Origin: Pseudonocardiales bacterium
Lineage (GTDB): Bacteria > Actinomycetota > Actinomycetes > Mycobacteriales > Pseudonocardiaceae
Reading direction: 5' to 3'
Assembly (NCBI GenBank): GCA_023252195.1
Contig: JAHEXI010000006.1
Location: 218,685 to 282,684 of the forward strand
DNA: 64,000 nt
This document shows positions 1 through 7,650 of the stretch, piece by piece; the stretch's first letter is position 1, and each line of letters begins with the position of its first letter. The position numbers and the translations under genes were made by a program. The notes beneath the pieces were generated by a model. It searched no databases and was not told the DNA's origin. It saw only the letters and a program-made list of their open reading frames with translations.

Positions 1-294
1 GTAGATGCACCCGGCCAGCGGCCAGCTCGCCGCCAGTTCGGCGAAGACCAATGCCACGCACAGTTGGCCGGCGAACACCAGCGGCCAGGTCCAGAAGAAC
101 GCCGGGCCGCCGAAGGAGTAGCCCAGCCCGAAGAGCTGGAACACCGTGGTGAGGATCGAGACGAAGGAGAACCCCGCGGCGAAGGAGGAGAACCAGCCCA
201 GCCTGCGGTGCAGCTCCTGCCGGTAGCCGATGTCGCGCAGATCGTCCGCGTCAGGGCCACCGGTGGGGCTCGTGGTCAGGACTTGAGTACTCAT
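1..294 (-). CDS. APC-superfamily permease, N-terminal part
   Basis: The first 98 residues of an integral membrane transporter; the rest lies beyond the left edge. A short polar N-terminus is followed by the DLRDIGYRQELHRRLGWFSSFA-like motif typical of amino-acid/polyamine/organocation permeases, then two hydrophobic segments (residues about 35-55 and 68-95). The ATG overlaps the stop of the upstream ureohydrolase as ATGA, so the two are probably translationally coupled in one operon. Because the operon is led by a guanidine-I riboswitch, the substrate may be guanidine or a guanidino compound; that is inference from context, and the APC assignment is by pattern only. Confidence 0.8.
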   Translation of the reverse strand, partial: MSTQVLTTSPTGGPDADDLRDIGYRQELHRRLGWFSSFAAGFSFVSILTTVFQLFGLGYSFGGPAFFWTWPLVFAGQLCVALVFAELAASWPLAGCIY

Positions 295-1409
295 GGGGGC
301 GCCTTCCGTGGTAGATGACCGGCGCGCACAAGGCAGCCGAGGGTGTCGCAGATGACCCGGGTCGCGATGAGCGCGGTGATCTCGGCGTTGTCGTAGGGCG
401 GGGAGCACTCCACGACTTCGATTCCCGCCAGCGGATGCGCGGCGATGAGCTGGATGAACTTCAGCACCTCGCGGGGCAGGAAGCCGCCAGGCTCGGGCCA
501 TCCCGTGCCTGGGACGAATGCGGCGTCGAGGCAGTCGACGTCGAAGGACAGCCAGACGGCGTCGGTGCCGTCCCACGCGACATCCAGGGCGCGCTGCGCG
601 GCTTCCTCGATGCCCATCTCGACGCAGTCGGTGACGGTCATGATCGTCGTGCCGCGCTCGCGGCCGACCTGAACGCCAGGCCGCGGCGCCTGCCAACCGC
701 CGATGCCGATCTGCACCAGGTTCTTCGGCGGCACGTTGGGGATGTCCGTGGCGTGAAACCACGGCGTGGTGTGCATCCGCTCGTCGAGGTCGGTTTCCTG
801 GGTGTCGACGTGGCGGTCGAAGTGGATGATGCCGAGCTTGCCGCCGCCCAGGTGCTCGGCTACGGCGCGGGTAGTCGGGAAACCAATGGAATGGTCGCCA
901 CCCAACACCACCGGAAAGGCGCCGGATGAGTAGACGTGCCCGACCGCCTTGGAGATCTGGTCGAACGTCTTCTCGATGTTGCCTGGGATCGTGAACACGT
1001 CGCCAAGATCGGCAATGGTGATCGACTCCCGCAGGTCCACGCCGAGCTCGAAGCTGTACGGCCCGTACAACGCGGAGATCTTGCGGATGCCCTGGGGACC
1101 GAATCGGGTTCCGGACCGGTAGGTGGTGCCACCGTCGAACGGAGCGCCGAGCACAGCCACGTCGTATTCGCCGCAGCGGCGGACGTCCTCGATGTATGGC
1201 GCCTTGAGAAAGGTATTGATGCCGGCGAAGTGCGGCAGCTCGCCGCGAGAGAAAGTGGGGATCCGCCGATCGACGATCGAGTCGGCGCCCTCCAGGCCCA
1301 ATTCAAGACCCCGAGAGATCTCCTGTTCCCATTTCGTTGACGGCAGCGCTGCTTCCGCCTCGACGGCGTATCGCGCCTCCGGGCCGTAGTTGTCGTGCAG
1401 TTCGTCCAC
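291..1409 (-). CDS. Ureohydrolase family enzyme (agmatinase/SpeB-like; guanidine hydrolase GdmH candidate)
   Basis: Binuclear-metal ureohydrolase of 372 residues that releases urea from a guanidino substrate. The metal-ligand motifs are intact: GGDHS (H173), FDRHVD (D198, H200, D202) and SFDVDCLD (D290, D292), followed by PGTG. The N-terminal extension before the catalytic fold and the DRH (instead of the usual DAH) at the second motif are, from memory, features of the longer nickel guanidine hydrolases rather than classical agmatinases. The GTG start has GGAGG 9 nt upstream; an ATG 18 nt earlier would place the Shine-Dalgarno inside the gene. Longer readings would run into the riboswitch. 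The leader riboswitch argues for guanidine as substrate; agmatine remains possible. Confidence 0.9.
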   Translation of the reverse strand: MDELHDNYGPEARYAVEAEAALPSTKWEQEISRGLELGLEGADSIVDRRIPTFSRGELPHFAGINTFLKAPYIEDVRRCGEYDVAVLGAPFDGGTTYRSGTRFGPQGIRKISALYGPYSFELGVDLRESITIADLGDVFTIPGNIEKTFDQISKAVGHVYSSGAFPVVLGGDHSIGFPTTRAVAEHLGGGKLGIIHFDRHVDTQETDLDERMHTTPWFHATDIPNVPPKNLVQIGIGGWQAPRPGVQVGRERGTTIMTVTDCVEMGIEEAAQRALDVAWDGTDAVWLSFDVDCLDAAFVPGTGWPEPGGFLPREVLKFIQLIAAHPLAGIEVVECSPPYDNAEITALIATRVICDTLGCLVRAGHLPRKAPP

Positions 1410-1417
1410 TTTTATGG

Positions 1418-1449
1418 GCCTCCGCATCCACGGCGCCCGGCCGCGAGGC
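1418..1449 (-). promoter_or_regulatory. Putative Shine-Dalgarno-sequestering hairpin (riboswitch expression platform)
   Basis: Between the aptamer and the ureohydrolase start, GCCTCGC can pair with GCGGAGGC, which contains the GGAGG ribosome-binding site, with one bulged G. The 3' flank of the aptamer carries GGGAGGCC, which could compete for the same GCCTC strand and free the ribosome-binding site. This is a pairing argument made by eye, not a folding calculation. Confidence 0.4.
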
Positions 1450-1461
1450 AGCCGAGCGTGG

Positions 1462-1565
1462 CTGGCCTCCCGGGCTTTTGTCCCGCCGTGGAACGGGCAG
1501 CGCACTGCCCGCCTGCACCTCTCGGTCCAGACCCACTGCGGACAGCGACGGAACCCTAGGTGCGC
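1462..1565 (-). promoter_or_regulatory. Guanidine-I riboswitch (ykkC-yxkD class)
   Basis: Reading on the minus strand, this leader has the ordered core of the ykkC guanidine-I aptamer: CTAGGGTTCCG, then GGACCGAGAGGTGC, a variable GC-rich hairpin (GCGGGCAG...CTGCCCG), and ACGGCGGGACAAAAGCCCGGGAG. These blocks are the class consensus in order and spacing. It lies in the 5' leader of the ureohydrolase-permease pair, about 50 nt before the start codon. The class senses free guanidine and turns on guanidine degradation or transport genes. The 5' and 3' limits are approximate. Related ykkC subtypes (ppGpp, PRPP, nucleoside diphosphate) share the core, but gene context favours guanidine. Confidence 0.92.
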
Positions 1566-1568
1566 CTC

Positions 1569-1584
1569 ACTCACTAGAGTGAGT
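1569..1584. promoter_or_regulatory. Perfect palindrome at the ureohydrolase promoter
   Basis: ACTCACTAGAGTGAGT consists of 7-bp arms around an AG centre. It lies just 5' of the riboswitch, where the start of the leader transcript is expected, and TCTAGT within it (minus strand) could serve as a -10. It may be a repressor operator; no regulator was identified. Confidence 0.4.
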
Positions 1585-1607
1585 CACACCTATCACACGA
1601 CACCCAT

Positions 1608-1645
1608 GTGACCATCGTGTAACCACCGTGTTGCAGTCGAATCAC
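1608..1645. promoter_or_regulatory. GlnR-type nitrogen box upstream of the guanidine operon
   Basis: Four pentamers are spaced by exactly six bases: GTGAC-n6-GTAAC-n6-GTTGC-n6-ATCAC. The first two match the actinobacterial GlnR half-site pattern GTnAC-n6-GNAAC well; the last two are weaker. The box lies 40-80 bp upstream of the riboswitch start, a typical activator position for the minus-strand operon. The same pentamer periodicity recurs upstream of urtA. Confidence 0.6.
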
Positions 1646-1748
1646 CTCCTCCAGCGTGCCGCGTCGGCCCGTTTCACCTCGCCGTGACAATGTTGGCGGC
1701 GCGTTGCTAGGATCCAAAATGAGATGTTGCCTGCGTTTGCTCGTCAGC

Positions 1749-1777
1749 TTGACCAGCGGACAGCACAGATACACGAT
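1749..1777 (+). promoter_or_regulatory. Candidate promoter of the accessory gene cluster
   Basis: TTGACC and CACGAT are separated by 17 bp, 45 bp upstream of the ATG of the small duplicated-domain protein gene. The -35 is good; the -10 is poor, as is common in actinomycetes. The rest of the roughly 400-bp divergent region from 1410 holds the riboswitch, the palindrome and the GlnR box. Confidence 0.4.
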
Positions 1778-1822
1778 CCCTGTGGCGGCAAGTTCAGGCA
1801 ACTGTCGGATGGGAGAGCAACC

Positions 1823-2224
1823 ATGCGACTACGCTTCCTAGGCAAGAACTCGGTCCCGGGAGACTCCCCGACCCTGTATGCCACTGACCGCGACACCTAC
1901 GTCGTCCAGGGCTGGAAAGTGACCAATCCCGAGATCCTCGCCAAACTGGACCCGCCCGACGACGAGACATGCGTGGAAGTGCCAGCCGCGTTGTTCGTCC
2001 ACCTCGCGAAGGACGGGCTTCACGGGGCCGTAGCAAGCTGGGTGCCTCCCATTGTGCACGTCACGGGTGAGGATACCTACATCGTTCAAGGTAAGCGGGT
2101 CGCCGACGCGGAGGCTCGCGCACAGATGATCATCCCCGAGTTCGAGGACTGCGTGGAGGTCACCAGAACCGCCATCAGAGCACTACTACTGGATGAGGAC
2201 GATCTTGGAGTTGATTCCGAGTGA
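1823..2224 (+). CDS. Small protein with a tandem internal duplication, function unknown
   Basis: 133 residues with two copies of a unit of about 43 residues: residues 15-57 contain DTYVVQGWKV...CVEVPAALF and residues 75-117 contain DTYIVQGKRV...CVEVTRTAI. Each copy carries one conserved cysteine in CVEV. The chosen ATG follows GGGAGAG; an upstream in-frame ATG would add a poorly conserved tail. Proteins beginning MRLxFLGK with this repeat occur, from memory, next to DUF6879 genes in Streptomyces and relatives. The 3' end overlaps the next gene by 32 nt, so the pair is probably co-expressed. Function is unknown. Confidence 0.8.
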   Translation: MRLRFLGKNSVPGDSPTLYATDRDTYVVQGWKVTNPEILAKLDPPDDETCVEVPAALFVHLAKDGLHGAVASWVPPIVHVTGEDTYIVQGKRVADAEARAQMIIPEFEDCVEVTRTAIRALLLDEDDLGVDSE

Positions 2225-2735
2225 ACAGCGCGATGAACTGATTTCGACGTTCGTCAAACGGGACGCCTTCCACCTGGAATTGAAGGATGCATATGCCACT
2301 GCCATCGAGGATGGCCCATTCGCCAAGTGGTTGAAAGGTGAGCCCGACGACTTCGCGTGGCTCCGGCCCTGGCAAGCTAGAATCCGCAACGCCACACAGG
2401 TCGGCAAGACTGTACGGCGGGTCAGGATCATCAGCGAGCCGATCACCGACTACATCAAATGGGAGCACTCCAACACCATGCTCAACCTCGAGGTTGGCGA
2501 AGACATTCGTTGGTTGCCTCGCCATCTTATACCGGGCGCAATCGTCTTTCCGGTAGATGGAAATGACTGGTGGCTTTTTGATGACCGATTGGTCGCGGTC
2601 GGGCACTTCCGCGACGATGGCAGCGTGCAGGGCCACGAGATCATCACTGATCATGCCGTCGTTGCCGATTGCGTCCGAGTCCGCGATCAGCTCTGGGCCG
2701 TCGCCATCCCCCACAGCAAATATGAGCCGGTCTGA
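2193..2735 (+). CDS. DUF6879-family protein
   Basis: 180 residues, acidic and soluble, with no membrane segment. The pattern RDAFHLELKDAY...FAKWLKGEPDD...RPWQARIRNATQVGKTVRRVRIISEPITDYIKWEH, followed by GEDIRWLPR and WWLFDDRLVAVGHFRDDG, is characteristic of DUF6879 proteins. These are widespread in actinomycetes and nearly always neighbour an XRE/DUF5753 regulator, as here (next gene 9 nt downstream). No catalytic residues are apparent; a role as partner or effector of the regulator is inferred from neighbourhood only. Confidence 0.85.
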   Translation: MRTILELIPSEQRDELISTFVKRDAFHLELKDAYATAIEDGPFAKWLKGEPDDFAWLRPWQARIRNATQVGKTVRRVRIISEPITDYIKWEHSNTMLNLEVGEDIRWLPRHLIPGAIVFPVDGNDWWLFDDRLVAVGHFRDDGSVQGHEIITDHAVVADCVRVRDQLWAVAIPHSKYEPV

Positions 2736-2744
2736 GCTTTTGCG

Positions 2745-3581
2745 GTGTCCCATCAAGCCCAGCAAGCACGAGAAGCTTTCGGTGCTCGCCTGCGCGATCT
2801 ACGCAAGGACGCGGGACTCACCGGCCGAGCACTCGCCGACTTAGCGGATTGGCAACTCTCCAAGATCAGCAAGATCGAACACGGAAAGCAGAACGCCAGC
2901 GAGGAAGACATCCGTGCGTGGTGCCGGCACAGCAACGCCGAGGACCAAGTCCCCGACCTGATCGCCACGGTCCGCCATATTGAGTCCATGTGGCTCGAAT
3001 GGCGGCGCACACTTCAGACTGGCGTAAAGGTCCGCCAACAGCGATCGTTATCCCTGTACCGGAAGACAAAGGTGTTCCGGGTGTACCATCCGACTGTCGT
3101 GTGGGGAACTCTCCAGACAGCGGAGTACTCCTCTGCGGCTTTTCGACAGATGGTTGATTTCTTCGAGATTCCTGACGACATCGATGCTGGAGTGGCTGCG
3201 CGTATGGAGCGACAACAGTTCCTCTACCACGGCGACCACCGGTATAATGTGGTCCTCGGCGAACAGGCCCTACACACCAACATTGGCGGTCCAGACGTGA
3301 TGCGCGGTCAACTGGACCGCCTACTGGCCAGCATATCGTTGCCCCGACTAAGCCTTGGGATCATTCCAATGAGATCCCCATATCATATCTGGCCCGCCAA
3401 CGCCTTCATCATGTTCGACAACCGTATGGTGATGGTCGAGACATACTCCGCTGAGCTGACGGTGACCCAGCCGCGAGAACTTGCTCTGTACGCCAAGGCG
3501 TTCGCTCTACTCCACCGTTCCGCCGTGTACGGGCGACCCGCCCGCGACCTCATCGCCAAGGCCCTGGCCGACTTCAACTGA
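2745..3581 (+). CDS. XRE-family regulator with C-terminal DUF5753 (Scr1-type) domain
   Basis: 278 residues. Residues about 8-62 form a Cro/C1-type helix-turn-helix (FGARLRDLRKDAGLTGRALADLADWQLSKISKIEHGKQN). From about residue 95 the protein has the DUF5753 hallmarks: VYHPTVVWGTLQTAEYSSAAF, ARMERQQFLY, VVLGEQALHTNIGGPDVMRGQLDRLL, and RLSLGIIPM. The start is GTG, nine bases after the DUF6879 stop. Proteins of this kind act as DNA-binding antitoxin-like or developmental regulators, usually with a small DUF397 partner; no DUF397 gene is seen here. The target is unknown. Confidence 0.9.
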   Translation: MSHQAQQAREAFGARLRDLRKDAGLTGRALADLADWQLSKISKIEHGKQNASEEDIRAWCRHSNAEDQVPDLIATVRHIESMWLEWRRTLQTGVKVRQQRSLSLYRKTKVFRVYHPTVVWGTLQTAEYSSAAFRQMVDFFEIPDDIDAGVAARMERQQFLYHGDHRYNVVLGEQALHTNIGGPDVMRGQLDRLLASISLPRLSLGIIPMRSPYHIWPANAFIMFDNRMVMVETYSAELTVTQPRELALYAKAFALLHRSAVYGRPARDLIAKALADFN

Positions 3582-3875
3582 GGCAAAAGCCAGTGGACCT
3601 CCCGTTCACCAGCTCAATGATCTGTCAGGTGCACACGTCCAGTCCACGCGGGTATCAGCACGGTCGCCACCACCACCGCAGCCATCGAACCCGGCAGCGG
3701 ACAACTTCGTCTCCCGCTCTTTCGCACAGGCGGTCGCTACCGAGGACCCGGTCCCCGGTAGCGCCACACCGTGGCCCTTCTGGTCTGGCCGCGTCGACAG
3801 CGTCACCGGCTTGCAACCGCGGGCGTTGGACAGTCACGCTGCCCAGGCATTCGATCAAGAACCGGAAGGAACGCC

Positions 3876-4865
3876 ATGGCGCGACGCTCGGTCGGTTTCG
3901 TGTACGTACTCGGCAACGGCGATATGCCGGGTCTAGTGAAGATCGGCCTCTCGTCGTTACTACCTGAGGATCGGGCGAGGAAGGGGTTTACGACCTTTGT
4001 GCCCAGCCCGTTCGAGGTACTGTTCCGCGCCGTGACGTCCCGCCGAGCGGAGCTAGAGAAAGCGGTACACAATCTCCTCGCTCCGCACCGAAACCAGTCG
4101 AACCGCGAGTTCTTTCGGGTATCCCCCGAAGTCGCTGCCGAGTCAATCCTAAAGATGCGCGCAGAAGTCGATGGCATCGCCACGTGGTCTGAGCACTCGC
4201 GCATCCTCCTGCGATCGGGCGATCGCTTGCTGCTCTCCATGCGCGCGGGTCAGATCTTCGCGCTACTCGCCTACCCAGAGATGTTCGCTTCGTCGGCGAC
4301 CATCGTTGGCATGGGGCAGTCCCACGCCGACGGTGACACTCTGGAGATCTGCACAACCGACAGTCCGGGTCACGTAGCTGGGTTCAGCGACGGCGACCCC
4401 GGCGCGGAAGAGGACCCCGTACCGTTCCTGAACCGCACCGGTACCGCGGCCAACGGCGCAATCAACGGTCGGGAACGTCTTGTCCCTGGCGACCGCCTGC
4501 TGTGGATGGATGAGAGCGACGAGGACGGCGCATGTACCAGCGTGATGTTCGAGGCGAACGACTACTGCCAGATCGTAAGCCGTACCCGCAGTCCACAGTT
4601 CTCCCCGGTGGACTTCCCGCTCCTATTCAACGTCTGCACGGCGGAAGGAGTACCGGCAGCCATGACACCAGCGGTGCGACAGGCTCTACGGTTGCCAATG
4701 CCGCGATCGTGGGCGCCACGCCACCCAGACGAGTCCGACGGATGGGCGGCGGTTGCTAACGCAGTGGCGCCTCCGACGTACTGGCTGCCCCAGCTGGCCG
4801 ACCCGAGCCACAGCCGGAAAAGGTCAAGGAAGGAACAAAAACCACGGAGGCGAGGTACCTCTTGA
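3876..4865 (+). CDS. T5orf172 (GIY-YIG superfamily) domain protein
   Basis: 329 residues. Residues about 8-90 (VYVLGNGDMPGLVKIGLSS...PSPFEVLFRAVTSRRAELEKAVHNLLAPHR...REFFRVSPE) match the T5orf172/MUG113 domain, a GIY-YIG nuclease relative; the tyrosine-lysine-glycine core, arginine and glutamate positions appear conserved. The remaining 230 residues are not recognised. ATG chosen because GGAAGGA lies 6 nt upstream; 294 bp without a recognised gene separate it from the XRE gene. The gene converges on relE. T5orf172 proteins are scattered among phages, mobile islands and defence-like loci, so nuclease activity is plausible but unproven. Confidence 0.75.
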   Translation: MARRSVGFVYVLGNGDMPGLVKIGLSSLLPEDRARKGFTTFVPSPFEVLFRAVTSRRAELEKAVHNLLAPHRNQSNREFFRVSPEVAAESILKMRAEVDGIATWSEHSRILLRSGDRLLLSMRAGQIFALLAYPEMFASSATIVGMGQSHADGDTLEICTTDSPGHVAGFSDGDPGAEEDPVPFLNRTGTAANGAINGRERLVPGDRLLWMDESDEDGACTSVMFEANDYCQIVSRTRSPQFSPVDFPLLFNVCTAEGVPAAMTPAVRQALRLPMPRSWAPRHPDESDGWAAVANAVAPPTYWLPQLADPSHSRKRSRKEQKPRRRGTS

Positions 4866-4967
4866 TCACATCGTTCAGTCATCAGCAACCGCCGCTCGAC
4901 AGCCATCGCCGTCAGTTACGCACGGCGTCCACGCAAAACCCCAAGAGCACCGCTGTTCCGTTGGCGG

Positions 4968-5255
4968 TCAGCGCCGCCGATACACACTGGAGCGGTGGTC
5001 GATATCGAGGACCTGGACCGTGCGACAGTCGAGATCGACGCGGTAGATCACGCGATATGTCCCCCGCCGTGCACCCAGGCAACCCGCAAGCGGCCCGACC
5101 AAGGGCTTGTCCACTCGCAATGGGTTCTCGGCCAACGGTCCGTCAAGAAAATCCAGTACTGCAGCCGCTACTGCCTCCGGCAACCGTTCCGCCAAGGCGC
5201 GCCGCGCCGCCGGCTGGACCCGAACCTCGAACCGCCCAGCCTGGTGCTCGCTCAC
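4968..5255 (-). CDS. relE: RelE/ParE-family toxin
   Basis: 95 residues with the RelE fold signature: FEVRVQPAARRALAERLPE near the N-terminus, AAVLDFLDGPLAENPLRVDKPLVGPLAGCLGARRGTYRVIYRVD in the middle, and VLDIDHRSSVYRR at the end. RelE toxins cleave mRNA on the ribosome. The GTG start overlaps the antitoxin stop (GTGA), giving the usual antitoxin-then-toxin order. The conserved basic residues R..YR and HR are present, so it looks intact. Confidence 0.92.
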   Translation of the reverse strand: MSEHQAGRFEVRVQPAARRALAERLPEAVAAAVLDFLDGPLAENPLRVDKPLVGPLAGCLGARRGTYRVIYRVDLDCRTVQVLDIDHRSSVYRRR

Positions 5256-5542
5256 GCTCCTGCCCGTCGGCGAGCAAGGTCCGTGCGCAGCTCGGCGACG
5301 GTCGCGCCAGGATCACCGGATTCGAGGCTGGCGAGACTCTCGGTGATCCGTCCGACGGCGCCTTCGTCGCTGAGCACCTCCAGCGATATTTCGAGCCCCT
5401 CGAGATCATCGATTGCTACCAGCACGAACTGCGCCTCGCCGTTGCGCGTGACAGTGATCCGCTCGTGCTGCTCGCTGACCCGACGGCCCAACTCAGACAA
5501 GCGAGCCTTCACGTCACTCAGCGGTAGGGTAGTTCCTGACAT
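5252..5542 (-). CDS. Phd/YefM-family antitoxin
   Basis: 96 residues. The N-terminal half (LPLSDVKARLSELGRRVSEQHERITVTRNGEAQFVLVAIDDLEGLEISLEVL) is the Phd/YefM DNA-binding dimer domain; the acidic C-terminal half would wrap the toxin. It starts only 9 nt after the ureD stop on the same strand, so the pair may be co-transcribed with urease as well as autoregulated. No separate operator palindrome was recognised in this tight junction. Confidence 0.92.
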   Translation of the reverse strand: MSGTTLPLSDVKARLSELGRRVSEQHERITVTRNGEAQFVLVAIDDLEGLEISLEVLSDEGAVGRITESLASLESGDPGATVAELRTDLARRRAGA

Positions 5543-5551
5543 GGGTCAAGT

Positions 5552-6298
5552 TTAGCTCAAAGCCGATCTGAATTCCGACCAGTTCTGCGCGGATCGGTCG
5601 AGCAGGGCAGAGACCGCCGAAGGGCTGTCGCCCAAGGCGAGCAGCAGCTGGCCTGGGCCGTCCAACGCCGAGCAGGCCCAGCGCAGTCCTGGCTCCTCGC
5701 GGGCACCCTCCGGCGGGCCGTCGAGTCCCGCCCCCACGACCGCCAGCATTCCGACGACGCGCGCGCCGCCCGTGCCAGCGGGGCCGGCGAGTGCCGGATC
5801 GGCACCGTCGAGCAGCAGGGTGTGCGCCAGCAGGGGGGCACCATCCAGCTCGACGGTGAGCTCGCCGTGATACCGCCCGCCACGCTGACCTGCGCGCCCG
5901 AGCACCACCATCTCGCGCAGGACTGCCCAGGCCCCGCGCTGCATCGCAACGGCCATCCGGCTACGCAGCTCCGCACCGTCGCAGACGACGGTCGGCTCGG
6001 GCTGCCAGTCCAGCACGGCGCCACTCGCAAGCGCCGCAGCCACGGTCCACCGCGCTGCCGCCGGAGGGCGGCCCGGCTGCACCACCATGGCCGCCGCCGA
6101 GCGCAGCTGCAGATGTGAACCAGCGCCGAGGTCGACGTCTAATGCCAGATCGTCGCCACCCAGCGGACCACCCCCGACCTGCACCAGGTGCACCCGGCGC
6201 GGCCCGGTCGGGCGCAGCAGCACTGGAGGAGCACAACGCCACCGAAGGCGAGGGGCGTCCGGTCCGTCTTCGACCGTGAGCTCAGCCCGAGCCTTCAC
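5552..6298 (-). CDS. ureD: Urease accessory protein UreD
   Basis: 248 residues, near the usual length. UreD works with UreF and UreG to insert nickel and CO2 into apo-urease. The family pattern LRWRCAPPVLLRPTGPRRVHLVQVGGGPLGGDDLALDVDLGAGSHLQLRSAAAMVV (residues about 18-75) is clear, as is the central WQPEPTVVCDGAELR...VAMQRGAWAVLREMVVLGR. The start is GTG, 10 nt after ureG. It is the last urease gene; the toxin-antitoxin pair follows immediately. Confidence 0.93.
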   Translation of the reverse strand: MKARAELTVEDGPDAPRLRWRCAPPVLLRPTGPRRVHLVQVGGGPLGGDDLALDVDLGAGSHLQLRSAAAMVVQPGRPPAAARWTVAAALASGAVLDWQPEPTVVCDGAELRSRMAVAMQRGAWAVLREMVVLGRAGQRGGRYHGELTVELDGAPLLAHTLLLDGADPALAGPAGTGGARVVGMLAVVGAGLDGPPEGAREEPGLRWACSALDGPGQLLLALGDSPSAVSALLDRSAQNWSEFRSALS

Positions 6299-6308
6299 CG
6301 GCAGCCGC

Positions 6309-6944
6309 TCACCGGGGTGTGGCTCGCCGCAGCTGGCCGCGCAGCCAAGACACGACCGGTTCGGCGTCGGGCTGGTCGCGCAGCGAGATCAGGACAGTGG
6401 GTAGGTCACCACGGACCGCAGCAGCGTCGCGACGCATCACGTCTAGATCCGCACCGACCAGCGGCGCCAGATCGACCTTGTTGATCACAAGCAGGTCGGA
6501 GCGGGTGACGCCTGGTCCGCCCTTGCGGGGCACCTTGTCGCCACCGGCCACATCGAGGACGAAGATCTGAGCGTCGATCAGGCCGTAGCTGAAGGTGGCG
6601 GTGAGGTTGTCCCCGCCGCTTTCCACCAGCACCAGGTCAGGATCGTGGCGCGCGATGAGTTCCTCCACCGCGTCGAGGTTGGCGGTGATGTCGTCGCGGA
6701 TCGCCGTGTGCGGGCAGCAGCCAGTGCGCACTGCCGTGATCCGCTCGTCGGGCAACACCCCGTTGGTGCGCAGAAAGTCGGCATCTTCGGTGGTGTAGAT
6801 GTCGTTGGTCACGACCACCAGCGACAGCTCGTCGCGCAGCGTCCGGCACAGCGCCGCGACCAGGGCGGTCTTGCCGCTGCCAACCGGCCCTCCGACGCCG
6901 ATCCGTAGCGCCCGGCACCGACGCCCGGCCGCGGGGATCGGCAT
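6309..6944 (-). CDS. ureG: Urease accessory GTPase UreG
   Basis: 211 residues. GTPase that delivers nickel to urease. The P-loop GPVGSGKT lies at residues 19-26; [12 protein letters not shown], the nickel/zinc-binding CPH in [12 protein letters not shown] (residues 75-85), [14 protein letters not shown] and the base-recognition NKVDLA are all present. The chosen ATG gives a family-length protein; longer open frames upstream are only the shadow of ureF. It begins 16 nt after the ureF stop. Confidence 0.96.
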   Translation of the reverse strand: MPIPAAGRRCRALRIGVGGPVGSGKTALVAALCRTLRDELSLVVVTNDIYTTEDADFLRTNGVLPDERITAVRTGCCPHTAIRDDITANLDAVEELIARHDPDLVLVESGGDNLTATFSYGLIDAQIFVLDVAGGDKVPRKGGPGVTRSDLLVINKVDLAPLVGADLDVMRRDAAAVRGDLPTVLISLRDQPDAEPVVSWLRGQLRRATPR

Positions 6945-6960
6945 CGAGTCGATCTGATCC

Positions 6961-7650
6961 TCACGATGCAAAGAGGGCCACCTCCGTGCGGGCATGCAGT
7001 TCGGCCAGCACCTCCGGCAGGGGGGTGCCGGTGCTGGGCAGTAGGCGAGTTTCCTGCTGGGCGACGGCCTCGCGCGCCAACCGGGCCGCGCCCAACGCGA
7101 CCTGCTCAGCGGATCGGCTCGCGTACGCCTGTACAGCCGCGACCGCGATCGGGTCCAACCCGAGCAGCCGCACCGCGGCGGCGCACGCCCCGCCGAGCAG
7201 GTGATGCAGCGCGAGCAACGCCGCCGCGCCGGCACCGTCGCCGGCAGCGGCAACCACGGCACCGAGCACCAGCGGGTGGTGCGGGCGGCCGGTGCGGGAC
7301 AGCGCCTCCAGAGCAGTGGACGGCCAGACCCGGCGGCCTGTGCGCAGCAGGGCCGCCCCCTGGGCGCGGGACGCTTCGCGCGCGGCGGCCGACGGGGTGC
7401 GGGCACTGACCGCGGTATCCCACCGGGCCCAGTCCACCGGCGCGGCGCCGGCGGCGAGCAAGCAACCCACAGCGGCGACCGCGGCGACAACCGGACCGGT
7501 ACCCAGCAGCCGGCCGGCCAGAAACAGCGCAAGATCGGCCTCATCACGCAACAGACCGCGCTCAACGGCGGCCTCCACCCCACCGGAGTGCGCGTGCCCT
7601 CCGGTGGGCAACCGGGAATCGGCCAGCAGCAACGACGCCAGAACAGTCAT
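6961..7650 (-). CDS. ureF: Urease accessory protein UreF
   Basis: 229 residues, mostly alpha-helical and alanine-rich. The N-terminal [28 protein letters not shown] is the UreF hallmark, and [15 protein letters not shown] near residue 165 matches the conserved core. UreF bridges UreD and UreG in the activation complex. Its ATG overlaps the ureBC stop (ATGA). Confidence 0.93.
   Translation of the reverse strand: MTVLASLLLADSRLPTGGHAHSGGVEAAVERGLLRDEADLALFLAGRLLGTGPVVAAVAAVGCLLAAGAAPVDWARWDTAVSARTPSAAAREASRAQGAALLRTGRRVWPSTALEALSRTGRPHHPLVLGAVVAAAGDGAGAAALLALHHLLGGACAAAVRLLGLDPIAVAAVQAYASRSAEQVALGAARLAREAVAQQETRLLPSTGTPLPEVLAELHARTEVALFAS

Noticed and set aside
1410..1574. N-terminal extension of the ureohydrolase to 427 residues
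   Set aside because: This DNA is the riboswitch; the extension is Arg/Cys-rich and unlike the family.
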